Part shown: positions 34,064 to 42,500 of the stretch, piece after piece
How the letters are laid out: each line of letters opens with the position of its first letter
How positions within the stretch are numbered: the stretch's first letter is position 1
Source: Thermaceae bacterium
GTDB taxonomy: Bacteria > Deinococcota > Deinococci > Deinococcales > Thermaceae
Assembly (NCBI GenBank): GCA_015478585.1
Contig: JADMIM010000004.1
Coordinates: 1-64,000, forward strand
Direction: 5' to 3'
Length of the DNA stretch: 64,000 bases
Program-made: the position numbers and the translations under genes
Notes under the pieces: generated by a model
Databases searched by the model: none
Told to the model about the DNA's origin: nothing
What the model saw: the letters and a program-made list of their open reading frames with translations, nothing else

Positions 34064-35212
34064 ATGAAATCCTCTCTCCACATCCTTATGGTCGGTGGGC
34101 CAATGTACAACGCCCTGTATGGTTCTATCGCCGAGTTCGAGGCCAGGGAAAAAGTCGGGGTTGAAGTTACTTGCTCGAGCAACCATCCCGATCTCAACGT
34201 TCGAATCCAACGAGCCTTCACCCAATCGCCCGGCTACGACCTGATATCAACCCACAGCAAGTTTGCTCCAGCCCAGAAGGGCTGGCTCTCCCCTCTCGAC
34301 GACGATTTCTCGAGTTCTGAGCTGGCAAACTTCAACCCCGACACGCTCGAGCTGGCCCGCATCAACGGCGAGCTGTACGGTATTCCCCGTAATCTGGATA
34401 TAAAGTTGCTGCACTACCGTACCGATTGGCTTCGCTCGGCCCCAGCAACCTGGGAAAGCCTGGTTCAAACGGCCCAATCGCTGACCAAAGACCAACCGTA
34501 CGGGTTTGTCTTTCCCGGTCACGGTTCGGGTTTGTTCGGGCATTTCTTCGAGCTGTGTGGGAGCGCAGGAGCCTATATCTATGGGCAAGAAACACCCATC
34601 CCTAAGGTAAATAATCAGGCCGGTAGGTGGGCTCTCGAGACCCTCCGCACCCTGCAAGCCGCCTCGCCGCCCGAAGTCACCGATTGGGAGTTTGACCAAG
34701 TTTCGGCCTTTTTTAGGTCTGGTAAAGCGGCCATGACCACCGACTGGCCGGGGAGTTTTCAGGGCCATCTGGAGAGCGAAATCGCCAGTCGGTTGGGGTT
34801 GGCCCTGTATCCAAACGGCCCCATGCGGCGGGCCACCTATTCGGGTTCCCACACCTTCGCGGTTGGGGACAAAACTCGAGACCGCCCCCTGGCAATCGCC
34901 CTGCTCAAGTTTCTTAGCTCTAAAGAGTCGCAACTGCTCGAGGCCCGAAGGGGGACGCTGCCCGCCCGCCTGGACGCGCTCGAGGCAGTCAAAGCCGAGG
35001 TCAAACCGGGTTCACTGCAAGCCCAGCGCTGGGAATTGCTCAGCGAGGCCATCCAGTATCGCTGGGTTCCCCCTAAACACCCCAACTATCCGGCAGTCGA
35101 GGCCATTCTCTGGCAAAACGTACAGGCTTTTCTCAAGGGCCAGCAATCGGTGGATGAAACACTAGGCCATATCGAGCGCGAGGGAGAAAAGGCCGCCAGA
35201 GGACTGCTATAA
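34064..35212 (+). CDS. extracellular-type solute-binding protein lacking a signal peptide
   Basis: 382 aa, family-1 binding-protein fold (VGGPMYNALYGSIAEFEAREKVGVEV, YGIPRNLDIKLLHYRTDWL, FRSGKAAMTTDWPG, AVGDKTRDRPLAIALLKFL). The protein begins MKSSLHILMVGG, directly with the first beta strand, and no in-frame start upstream adds a signal peptide. Either it is cytoplasmic and acts as a ligand sensor or carrier, or the 5' end is altered. It lies between the ABC permeases and fuconate dehydratase, so its ligand is probably a fucose-pathway sugar or acid. Confidence 0.8.
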   Translation: MKSSLHILMVGGPMYNALYGSIAEFEAREKVGVEVTCSSNHPDLNVRIQRAFTQSPGYDLISTHSKFAPAQKGWLSPLDDDFSSSELANFNPDTLELARINGELYGIPRNLDIKLLHYRTDWLRSAPATWESLVQTAQSLTKDQPYGFVFPGHGSGLFGHFFELCGSAGAYIYGQETPIPKVNNQAGRWALETLRTLQAASPPEVTDWEFDQVSAFFRSGKAAMTTDWPGSFQGHLESEIASRLGLALYPNGPMRRATYSGSHTFAVGDKTRDRPLAIALLKFLSSKESQLLEARRGTLPARLDALEAVKAEVKPGSLQAQRWELLSEAIQYRWVPPKHPNYPAVEAILWQNVQAFLKGQQSVDETLGHIEREGEKAARGLL

Positions 35213-35272
35213 TCGTGCGGTTTTTTCGGTCGGTGGTCAGCGTTTGGCCCACCATCTTCAACGAGGTTCACC

Positions 35273-36592
35273 ATGAAAATCACCGCTATCAACGTACTCG
35301 ATATCCGCTTTCCGACCTCTCTGCACTTAGACGGTTCGGATGCCATGAACCCCGACCCCGACTATTCGGCGGCCTACGTGGTGCTCCAGACCGATGGGGG
35401 TCTCGAGGGTCACGGTCTGACCTTTACCATCGGGCGCGGCAACGACATCGTCTGTAAGGCCCTCGAGGTGCTCAGACCCATGCTGTTGGGTCAAAACCTC
35501 TCGAGGTTTACAGAAAATATGGGGGCTTTTTATCGCTATATCACCGGCGATTCGCAACTGCGCTGGATTGGACCGGAGAAGGGGGTGATACACCTTGCTA
35601 CTGCTGCGGTGATCAATGCGGTCTGGGACTTGTGGGCCAAGCAGCGAGGTCAGCCGCTATGGAAACTCCTGGTGGACATGACCCCCGAGGAACTGCTGCG
35701 CTGCATAGATTTTCGTTACCTGAGTGATGTATTGCACCCCCAGGAGGCGCTGGAGATACTGCGCAAGTGGGAACCCAGCAAACCCCAGCGCGAGGCCGAA
35801 ATGCGGGCCAGGGGCTATCCTGCCTATACCACCAGCGTAGGCTGGCTGGGGTATTCCAACCAGAAAATTCGCAGCCTGTGCCGCCAGGCGCTCTCAGAAG
35901 GCTGGACAGCTTTCAAGCTCAAAGTTGGGCGCAACCTGCAAGACGACCTGCGGCGCTGCCAAATTGTGCGCGAAGAAATCGGCTGGAGCAACATCCTGAT
36001 GGTGGATGCCAACCAGGTCTGGGACGTGCCGCAGGCCCTCGAGTGGGTGCGCCAGCTACTGCCCTTCCAACCGCTGTGGATAGAAGAACCCACCTCTCCC
36101 GACGACGTGCTGGGTCACGCAGCCATCAACCAGGCTCTCCAGGGCAGCGCAACCCAGGTCGCTACCGGTGAGCACGTACACAACCGGGTGATGTTCAAGC
36201 AGCTTTTCCAGGCCCAGGCCATCGGGTTTTGCCAGATTGATGCGGCCAGGGTGGGCGGGGTCAACGAAAACCTGGCCATAATGCTGATGGCGGCAAAGTT
36301 TGGTGTGCCGGTGTGTCCACACGCAGGCGGGGTGGGGTTATGCGAATACGTACAGCATCTCTCGATATTCGATTACATCGCAGTCTCAGGCTCGCTCGAG
36401 CGCCATTACCTCGAGTACGTAGACCACCTCCACGAGCACTTCGTAACACCCGTGGTCATCCATAACGCCCACTATCAGGCTCCGCAAAACCCCGGCTACA
36501 GCATCGAAATCCGGCCTCAGTCGCGGGCTGTGTACAGCTATCCGGGCGGAACTTACTGGCGCGACGCGCTTAAGGGTTCATCCCTCACCTAA
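35273..36592 (+). CDS. L-fuconate dehydratase
   Basis: 439 aa enolase-superfamily enzyme of the mandelate racemase group. Hallmarks: LDGSDAMNPDPDYSAAYVVLQTD, FKLKVGRNLQDDLRRC (the KxK base), the metal ligands in MVDANQVW, WIEEPTSPDD and ATGEHVHNRV, and the H base in VCPHAGGVGLCEYVQH. These are specific for FucD, which dehydrates L-fuconate to 2-keto-3-deoxy-L-fuconate. Followed 24 bp later by the fucose-isomerase-like gene. Confidence 0.93.
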   Translation: MKITAINVLDIRFPTSLHLDGSDAMNPDPDYSAAYVVLQTDGGLEGHGLTFTIGRGNDIVCKALEVLRPMLLGQNLSRFTENMGAFYRYITGDSQLRWIGPEKGVIHLATAAVINAVWDLWAKQRGQPLWKLLVDMTPEELLRCIDFRYLSDVLHPQEALEILRKWEPSKPQREAEMRARGYPAYTTSVGWLGYSNQKIRSLCRQALSEGWTAFKLKVGRNLQDDLRRCQIVREEIGWSNILMVDANQVWDVPQALEWVRQLLPFQPLWIEEPTSPDDVLGHAAINQALQGSATQVATGEHVHNRVMFKQLFQAQAIGFCQIDAARVGGVNENLAIMLMAAKFGVPVCPHAGGVGLCEYVQHLSIFDYIAVSGSLERHYLEYVDHLHEHFVTPVVIHNAHYQAPQNPGYSIEIRPQSRAVYSYPGGTYWRDALKGSSLT

Positions 36593-36616
36593 CCCCTCCA
36601 GCCAAAGGAGACTCCT

Positions 36617-38269
36617 ATGCCCTACCCCTTGCCCCAGATTCCCCATCCTCCCCAAACCCCACCCAAAACCGCGTATCTAGTTGCCAGCGGAGATTTGCGC
36701 CTTGCCGCCAACCAGACCTGCTGGCCTGCCCAGGCCGACATGGAGGCCCGGCTAGGGACGGCCTTTGCTGAGTTGGGCTGGACGGTGGTGCGGGCACATC
36801 CTTACAACCCGCTTGAGCAGCACGGGTTTATCTCGAGCCAGCGCATGGGCATGGAGGTCTTCAAGCACATCCCCACCGAGGCCCCACTGGTAGTAGCCGA
36901 GGCGGTATGGCAGTACAGCCATCATCTGCTAGCCGGGCTGCGTGACCACCGAGGCCCTATCCTGAGCATTGCCAACTGGAGTGGGCAGTGGCCGGGGCTG
37001 GTGGGGATGCTCAATCTGGGGGGTGGGCTGACCAAGATGGGGGTAGAGTACAGCCCAATCTGGAGCGAGCATTTCGATGATGAGTTCTTCAGGCAGGGGC
37101 TAAGGCAGTGGCTCGAGACCGGCCATATTCAGCACGACACCTCGCACGTACGCGACCTCGAGCTGGGCCAGCTTCCCCTCGCCGAGCGCCAACTGGGCCA
37201 AGCCCTGGCAACACAACTCCAGTACCACAAGGCCATTCTGGGGATTTTCGACGAAGGCTGTATGGGCATGTACAACGCCATCATTGACGACGAAATGCTC
37301 AACCCCAGCGGCATCTACAAAGAACGCCTGAGCCAGTCTGCGCTGGTGGCTGAGATGCAGCAAGTTCCTGACCTCGAGGCCCAAAAAACCTACCAGTGGT
37401 TGCTAGATAGAGGCATGAAGTTCGTACTAGGCCGCGACGAGGCCAGCGAACTCACCCTGGCCCAGGTATTGCAGCAGCTCAAAATGTATATTGCCGCCAT
37501 GCGCATCGCCGCCGACTTTGGCTGTGATGCGGTAGGGATTCAGTATCAGCAGGGCCTCAAAGATATGGCCCCGGCCTCAGACCTAGCCGAGGGTTTGCTC
37601 AACAACCTGGTTCGCCCACCCGTGTTGAGCCGCGACGGACATCACGAACTCTATCCCGGCCAACCTCTCCCCCACTTCAACGAGGTGGACGAAGGGGCAG
37701 CAGTAGACGCAGTCGTGACCCAGCGGGTCTGGAACGCACTGGGCCTAGACCCCTCCACCACCCTGCACGACCTGCGCTGGGGGAGACCCTATAAAGATGA
37801 CCGGCTCGAGGCTTATGTATGGGTTTTTCTGATTTCCGGCGCGGCTCCACCCAACCACTTTATCGGCGGCTATGCAGGGGCCAGCAGCGAGCGCCAACCA
37901 CCGATGTATTTTCGGCTAGGGGGCGGAACCGTGAAGGGCATCAGCAAGCCCGGAGAGACCGTCTGGTCACGGGTTTTTGTGATGGGAGGTGGCCTCCACG
38001 CCGACCTCGGGCGAGCCACGGTGGTGGAGCTTCCAAAGGCCGAAACCGAGGAGCGCTGGCGGCTCTCCACCCCCCAGTGGCCGATTATGCATGCTGTGCT
38101 GCACGGGGTTTCCAGAGACCAGATGATGGCCCGGCACAAGGCCAACCATATCCAAGTGGTCTATGCTCCCTCGGCAACCCAGGCCGATCAGGCCCTGGCA
38201 GTCAAGGCCGCGATGTTCGAGGCGATGGGGATTCGCGTACACCTGTGTGGGGACGTGAAGGTGGGATAG
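36617..38269 (+). CDS. L-fucose isomerase-like protein
   Basis: 550 aa, AAAGGAGA before the ATG. Recognisable fucose/arabinose-isomerase-fold features: MGMEVFKHIPTEAPLVVAEAVWQYSHHLLAGL, LSIANWSGQWPGLVGMLNLGG, GIFDEGCMGMYNAIIDDE with acidic metal ligands, DFGCDAVGIQYQQG and a late GGYAGASSER. It may interconvert fucose and fuculose or a related deoxy-sugar, feeding the kinase and aldolase upstream. It belongs to a family often annotated only as fucose isomerase, so specificity is uncertain. Confidence 0.72.
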   Translation: MPYPLPQIPHPPQTPPKTAYLVASGDLRLAANQTCWPAQADMEARLGTAFAELGWTVVRAHPYNPLEQHGFISSQRMGMEVFKHIPTEAPLVVAEAVWQYSHHLLAGLRDHRGPILSIANWSGQWPGLVGMLNLGGGLTKMGVEYSPIWSEHFDDEFFRQGLRQWLETGHIQHDTSHVRDLELGQLPLAERQLGQALATQLQYHKAILGIFDEGCMGMYNAIIDDEMLNPSGIYKERLSQSALVAEMQQVPDLEAQKTYQWLLDRGMKFVLGRDEASELTLAQVLQQLKMYIAAMRIAADFGCDAVGIQYQQGLKDMAPASDLAEGLLNNLVRPPVLSRDGHHELYPGQPLPHFNEVDEGAAVDAVVTQRVWNALGLDPSTTLHDLRWGRPYKDDRLEAYVWVFLISGAAPPNHFIGGYAGASSERQPPMYFRLGGGTVKGISKPGETVWSRVFVMGGGLHADLGRATVVELPKAETEERWRLSTPQWPIMHAVLHGVSRDQMMARHKANHIQVVYAPSATQADQALAVKAAMFEAMGIRVHLCGDVKVG

Positions 38270-38346
38270 TCCAGCCGGGGATCACATGATCATAGAAAAA
38301 TCCCTCGAGCCGATTCAACAAAGCCGCAAGCCCGCAGGTATATCCC

Positions 38347-39348
38347 GTGCCCGACCCCACCACGCTCCTGTCACTTCCTAAAACCGACCTGGCTCTGAGC
38401 CGTCTGAGCCTGGGCACCGGCTCGATTGCTGGGCTATACAGCCCGGTATCCGAAACCCAGGCGCACCAGACCCTCGAGGCCGCCTGGAGTGCGGGGGTGC
38501 GCTATTTCGACACCGCACCGCATTATGGGCAGGGGCTGGCCGAAACCCGGCTGGGCCGATTTCTGCGCAGTAAAACTCAATATGTGGTCTCGAGCAAGGT
38601 GGGGCGCTTGCTTCGCCCCGACCTGCCGCCGCACCCCAGCCAACTCAGCGGTGGCGAACCCCTTTTCAAAGATTCCCCCGCCCTGGGGGAGGTCTATGAT
38701 TACTCTTATCCAGGGGTGATACTCTCGCTCGAGGAGACCTTAAAGCGCCTCGGCTTGAACGCCGTGGATATCCTCTACATCCACGACCCCGACGCGGATA
38801 ACCGCCAGGTGGCCGAGGTGATGCAGGGAGGTTATAAGGCCCTCTTGGAACTGCGCCAACAAAGGGCGGTGAGGGCTATTGGGGTGGGGATGAACCAATT
38901 TCAGATGCTGGAGGCATTCGCCCGAGTGGGAGACTTCGACGTGATGCTGCTGGCTGGGCGCTACACCTTGCTAGAGCAGGGGGCACTGGATTTCCTCGAG
39001 CGCTGCTATCATCAGGGCATCGGGGTGGTGCTGGGTGGGGTGTTCAACTCGGGGATACTGGCCAACCCCCACCCCCAGGCTCCTTACAACTACTCCAGGG
39101 CCAGTCCGGCCCTGGTCGAACGGGCCCTGAAACTGCAAAGGCTTTGCGATGATCACGGGGTTCCACTCAAGGCCGCAGCTCTACAGTTTCCCCTGGCCCA
39201 CCCGGCGGTGGTTTCGGTGGTGAGCGGGGCACGCTCGGCTGAAGAAATCCTCGAGAACGCCCGCTTAATGCAGCTCGAGATTCCACCCCAACTCTGGGAC
39301 GCATTCAAGCAAACCGGGCTGATCCCGGCCCACGTCCCCACCCCATAG
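38347..39348 (+). CDS. aldo/keto reductase, L-fucose dehydrogenase-like
   Basis: 333 aa, GTG start. AKR barrel: YFDTAPHYGQGLAETRLGRFL holds the catalytic Asp and Tyr, SKVGRLLRP the Lys, IHDPD the usual His position, and VVSGARSAEEILENA the cofactor phosphate loop. The family is D-threo-aldose/L-fucose/galactose 1-dehydrogenase, which oxidises L-fucose to its lactone, the first step of the pathway completed by neighbouring genes. About 77 bp after the isomerase-like gene. Confidence 0.85.
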   Translation: MPDPTTLLSLPKTDLALSRLSLGTGSIAGLYSPVSETQAHQTLEAAWSAGVRYFDTAPHYGQGLAETRLGRFLRSKTQYVVSSKVGRLLRPDLPPHPSQLSGGEPLFKDSPALGEVYDYSYPGVILSLEETLKRLGLNAVDILYIHDPDADNRQVAEVMQGGYKALLELRQQRAVRAIGVGMNQFQMLEAFARVGDFDVMLLAGRYTLLEQGALDFLERCYHQGIGVVLGGVFNSGILANPHPQAPYNYSRASPALVERALKLQRLCDDHGVPLKAAALQFPLAHPAVVSVVSGARSAEEILENARLMQLEIPPQLWDAFKQTGLIPAHVPTP

Positions 39349-39356
39349 GAGGCCCC

Positions 39357-40100
39357 ATGTCAGGACGACTTTCCGGCAAAACCGCTCTGCTCACGGCGGC
39401 TGGTCAAGGCATTGGCCGAGCCACCGCCGAGCTATTTATTCAAGAAGGCGCAACCGTTATCGCCACCGATCTCAATCCTGGCTTGCTCGAGGGGCTGAAC
39501 TGCCGCACCGAAGCGCTGGATGTCACCGACCAGGCTGCCATCAACGCCCTCATCAAGACACTGCCTGCCCTGGAGGTGCTCTTCAACTGCGCGGGCTATG
39601 TGCATCACGGTACGGTTTTGGAGTGCAGCAACCAGGACTGGGCCTTCAATTTCGACCTCAACGTACGTTCGATGTTCTGGACGATCCAGGCTGCGCTGCC
39701 CAAGATGCTCGAGGGCGGCGGAGGTTCAATCATCAACATGAGCAGCGCAGCTTCCTCGGTCAAGGGGGTGCCCAACCGCTTTGTCTACGGTGCAACCAAA
39801 GCCGCCGTGATTGGCCTGAGCAAAGCCGTGGCCGCCGATTTTGTCACCCAGGGCATCCGTTGCAACGCCATCTGCCCCGGCACGGTGGAATCTCCCTCCT
39901 GGAAGGCGCGGGTGGTCAGTCAGGCCCAAAGCAGTGGGGCTAGCGAGGCCGCCGTGCGGCAGGCTTTCGTAGCCCGCCAGCCCATGGGCCGTCTGGGCAC
40001 CCCCCAGGAGATCGCCTACCTGGCGTTGTATCTGGCCTCCGACGAGGCTGCTTTTACCACCGGGCAAATCCACGTGATTGACGGAGGGTGGTCGAACTGA
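39357..40100 (+). CDS. 2-keto-3-deoxy-L-fuconate dehydrogenase-like SDR
   Basis: 247 aa short-chain dehydrogenase. NAD site TAAGQGIGRATAELF, D in ATDLNP, NCAG motif (FNCAGYVHHG), catalytic S-Y-K (MSSAASSVKGVPNRFVYGATKAA) and IHVIDGG C-terminus. The combination TAAGQGIG with NVRSMFW and PGTVESPSW resembles KDF dehydrogenases of the non-phosphorylating fucose pathway, which make 2,4-diketo-3-deoxy-L-fuconate. Starts 6 bp after the reductase gene. Confidence 0.85.
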   Translation: MSGRLSGKTALLTAAGQGIGRATAELFIQEGATVIATDLNPGLLEGLNCRTEALDVTDQAAINALIKTLPALEVLFNCAGYVHHGTVLECSNQDWAFNFDLNVRSMFWTIQAALPKMLEGGGGSIINMSSAASSVKGVPNRFVYGATKAAVIGLSKAVAADFVTQGIRCNAICPGTVESPSWKARVVSQAQSSGASEAAVRQAFVARQPMGRLGTPQEIAYLALYLASDEAAFTTGQIHVIDGGWSN

Positions 40101-40212
40101 AACCCCTCGAGAGAAGAGGTTCATCTTTGTGAAGAACTCCTTTCCAAGCGACGGTAGGGCCCGGATAACTTAAGTGGGTATAAAATGCCACAGTTATCGC
40201 TAAGTCTTGATT

Positions 40213-40321
40213 TAGAGCGGTTTTCAGAAAGAATAGGAGCCTCCACTCGGTTAGAAAGACCGTACCCAGCTCATTTTTTGCCGCTAGGAGTAGGCCAAAA
40301 TGGCGGAAACCGCGATAGATA
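40213..40321 (+). repeat. TA-GAGCGGTTTTC element, long copy B, supplying a start codon
   Basis: 109 bp closely matching copies A and C. Near its 3' end the phrase CAAAATGGCGGAAACCGCGA contains the ATG at 40300 used by the fuconolactonase, so the first codons of that gene are element sequence. Confidence 0.85.
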
Positions 40322-41190
40322 GGAAGTCTGACCCTCCCAGGGCCCAGGTAATAGATGCCCACCAACACTTTTTGTTTCCCAGCCGCACCCCTTACCCCTG
40401 GATGCAAGATGCAGCCCTGACCCCGCTACGCCGCGACTTCACCCCCCAAGACTTGCGCCCCTTGCTGAGGGCCAATGGGGTAGATAAAACCGTGCTGGTG
40501 CAAACCCGCAGCAGCCTCGAGGAAACCCACCAGTTTCTGCGTATCGCTGCCGAAACCGACTACGTGGCCGGGGTGGTGGGTTGGGTGGATTTGTGCGATA
40601 GCGCGGTGGAGAACGTGCTGGAGGAGTTGCTGGCAGCCGAAACCGGGCGCTATCTGGTGGGGCTGCGGCATCAGGTTCACGACGAGGCCAACCCCTACTG
40701 GCTGCTGCAAGACCCCGTACAGCAGGCCATAGCCGAACTGGGCAAGCGAGATTTGAGCTACGACTTTCTGGCTCGAGTGCGCGAACTCCCAGCGTGTCTA
40801 CAAACCGCCCGCAACCATCCCCAAGTACGCTTCGTGCTAGACCACCTTGCCAAGCCCGACATCCGCCGGGGGCAGTGGGATGAATGGCTTGCTGCTCTGG
40901 CTCCACTGGCCGCGCTGCCCAATGTCTGGGTCAAGCTCTCGGGACTGGTCACGGAGGCCGACTGGCAGCACTGGCAGCCCCAAGATTTACAGCCCTACCT
41001 AGCCAAGACCCTCGAGCTGTTTGGCTCGCGGCGCTGCTTATTTGGCAGCGATTGGCCGATATGTGAGCTGGCGGCAGATTATAGCCGGGTCAAGGCCACC
41101 CTCACCGGGCTGCCCAGCGAGGTCTTTAGCAATGCGCTCGAGGTGTACAAACTGCAATTACAGCCGCCCGTGTCAGGGCCTTCATACTAA
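40300..41190 (+). CDS. L-fuconolactonase (amidohydrolase-2 family)
   Basis: 296 aa. IDAHQHF metal motif at about 18-24, YVAGVVGWVDL, GLRHQVHDE, FVLDHLAKPD and FGSDWPIC are the fuconolactonase set; it opens L-fucono-lactone to L-fuconate. The only standard start is ATG 40300 inside repeat copy B, so residues 1-8 (MAETAIDR) come from the element and about 17 non-homologous residues precede the barrel; related enzymes usually begin just before IDAHQHF. It is 200 bp after the SDR gene, the longest gap of the cluster, owing to the insertion. Confidence 0.88.
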   Translation: MAETAIDRKSDPPRAQVIDAHQHFLFPSRTPYPWMQDAALTPLRRDFTPQDLRPLLRANGVDKTVLVQTRSSLEETHQFLRIAAETDYVAGVVGWVDLCDSAVENVLEELLAAETGRYLVGLRHQVHDEANPYWLLQDPVQQAIAELGKRDLSYDFLARVRELPACLQTARNHPQVRFVLDHLAKPDIRRGQWDEWLAALAPLAALPNVWVKLSGLVTEADWQHWQPQDLQPYLAKTLELFGSRRCLFGSDWPICELAADYSRVKATLTGLPSEVFSNALEVYKLQLQPPVSGPSY

Positions 41191-41499
41191 TTACCCCTAC
41201 AAAACCTGGTCATTTCTTGTGAAAATCGCCCTAATGCCCAGCCCTGAGAATACGTCCCAGACACAATTGATTGCTCGAGCAATTTTATTGTCCTGAACAC
41301 ACTTTAGAGCGGTCTTCAAAATTATGGGGCTTTGGTAACCCTCATTCTCCACAGGCCATAAAACCCCGTCCGCAAGTCAGCCCTACGGCTGCCCAGGGGC
41401 CTGCCCCTACAACGGCTGGTTTATTTTGAAGAGTGCCGTAGAGCGGTTTTCATGAATCAGCGTCCATTATCCTCGTTTGAGTGGGGTGAGAAAAGCTCA
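41191..41499. other. 309-bp gap with palindrome and two element ends
   Basis: No gene. The palindrome ATTGCTCGAGCAAT (41270-41283) followed by TTTATTG may terminate the fucose operon. TAGAGCGGTCTTCAAAAT (41305) and TTTTGAAGAGTGCCG plus TAGAGCGGTTTTCATGAAT (41439-41457) frame about 150 bp of palindromic low-complexity sequence, possibly a variant or nested element. Confidence 0.5.
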
Positions 41500-41901
41500 T
41501 CAGGCTACCGCGTTTTCGCGTAGCCGGTAATAGTTGGGATCTTCAATGACCTGCAAATAGGCCCGGTAAAAAAGCTGGGCCACTTCGGGGTGGGGCCGGT
41601 GGGCCAACCCTGGATGGGACTGAAGATGGCGATACTCCCAAGAACGCGCCGTACAAGCTCGGCCCGCTTTGACCCAACCCAGTTGCAAGCACTTGCAGGC
41701 CAGACTCATCAAGGAATAGTTGCCCTCCTGCAAACCAAAGTCGTACAGAAACAGCATTCTCTCCACGGTCTGGTGGGCAAACTCGAGGCTAAAAGAGGGC
41801 AGGTGCAGCAAAAGCTTGCCGACCTTCAGGGCCTGCTCGAGGTCGTGCAGCGGGGTGGGTAACACCGCTGGGGATAGGGCGGGGGCTGGGTAGCTCAGCA
41901 C
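41500..41901 (-). CDS. hypothetical protein
   Basis: 133 aa from a GTG with AGGAAG about seven bases upstream. Mostly helical, with two closely spaced cysteines (SLACKCLQLGWVKAGRACTARSWEYRH) and hydrophobic heptad-like stretches. No family recognised. Tandem with the LapA-like gene on the same strand, 42 bp apart. It could be real but small; base composition matches neighbours. Confidence 0.5.
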   Translation of the reverse strand: MLSYPAPALSPAVLPTPLHDLEQALKVGKLLLHLPSFSLEFAHQTVERMLFLYDFGLQEGNYSLMSLACKCLQLGWVKAGRACTARSWEYRHLQSHPGLAHRPHPEVAQLFYRAYLQVIEDPNYYRLRENAVA

Positions 41902-41943
41902 GATAACACTTCCTAATAAAACAGTACGCAGCCAGGGTCAGGC

Positions 41944-42345
41944 TTAGATTTTCCTCGAGCTCGCAGGTTCAGAGCGGAGGGCCTCCGGGCTGCGGGTACG
42001 GTTTAGTTGATCGAGAATCTGCCGGGTCGAGGCGGTGAGCTGGTTTTGCAGGATAGCCAAACGGCTGGCCTCCTGCCGCTCGAGCGAGAGGCGCAACTCC
42101 TCGATTCGCCGCAGGTCGTCAGCACTCCTGGCCCTAGCTTGGATGTCTTGCAAGGAGCCCAGCAGGGTAAAAACAACCCCTAGCAAGACCAGGCTCAACA
42201 AGCCCAGCAAGCGCGTGGGCAACACATAATTGCCTAGAAAAAACAAGTTGACCGTCCCCGGTTTGAGCAGTGTATTCAAGTTAGCCGCAGCAAATACCAC
42301 CACCATGAGTGTGACCAAAATCAAAAACCCGTTGCTCAAACGCAT
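41944..42345 (-). CDS. LapA-domain membrane protein with coiled coil
   Basis: 133 aa, AGGAGG eight bases before the ATG. Two membrane helices (ILVTLMVVVFAAANL and LLGLLSLVLLGVVFTLLG) joined by a short loop VNLFFLGNYVLP, the LapA/DUF1049 pattern, then a charged coiled coil (ARARSADDLRRIEELRLSLERQEASRLAIL). Inner-membrane; in other bacteria LapA aids lipopolysaccharide assembly, which may not apply here. Confidence 0.7.
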   Translation of the reverse strand: MRLSNGFLILVTLMVVVFAAANLNTLLKPGTVNLFFLGNYVLPTRLLGLLSLVLLGVVFTLLGSLQDIQARARSADDLRRIEELRLSLERQEASRLAILQNQLTASTRQILDQLNRTRSPEALRSEPASSRKI

Positions 42346-42500
42346 CGCTTGCCTCCTGTGGTGGTTCTCTGCAAACCCGGCATGGCTATAGCCAAAACAT
42401 AGGTATATCGCCTGACTCCAGACTGAGGCGAAACTGAAACCAGGCTGAATAAGCGATATTGGTCACGTTTTTGAGCTGTTGGCATTGTACCTTGGGGCTG

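Noticed and set aside
34190-34215. tRNA T-loop-like GTTCGAATCC
   Set aside because: It is within a well-supported coding region and no acceptor or anticodon stems can be drawn around it.
42459-42500. TTG start for the multi-PAS kinase
   Set aside because: The extra 14 residues are hydrophobic and cysteine-containing without support; ATG at 42501 fits the PAS start.
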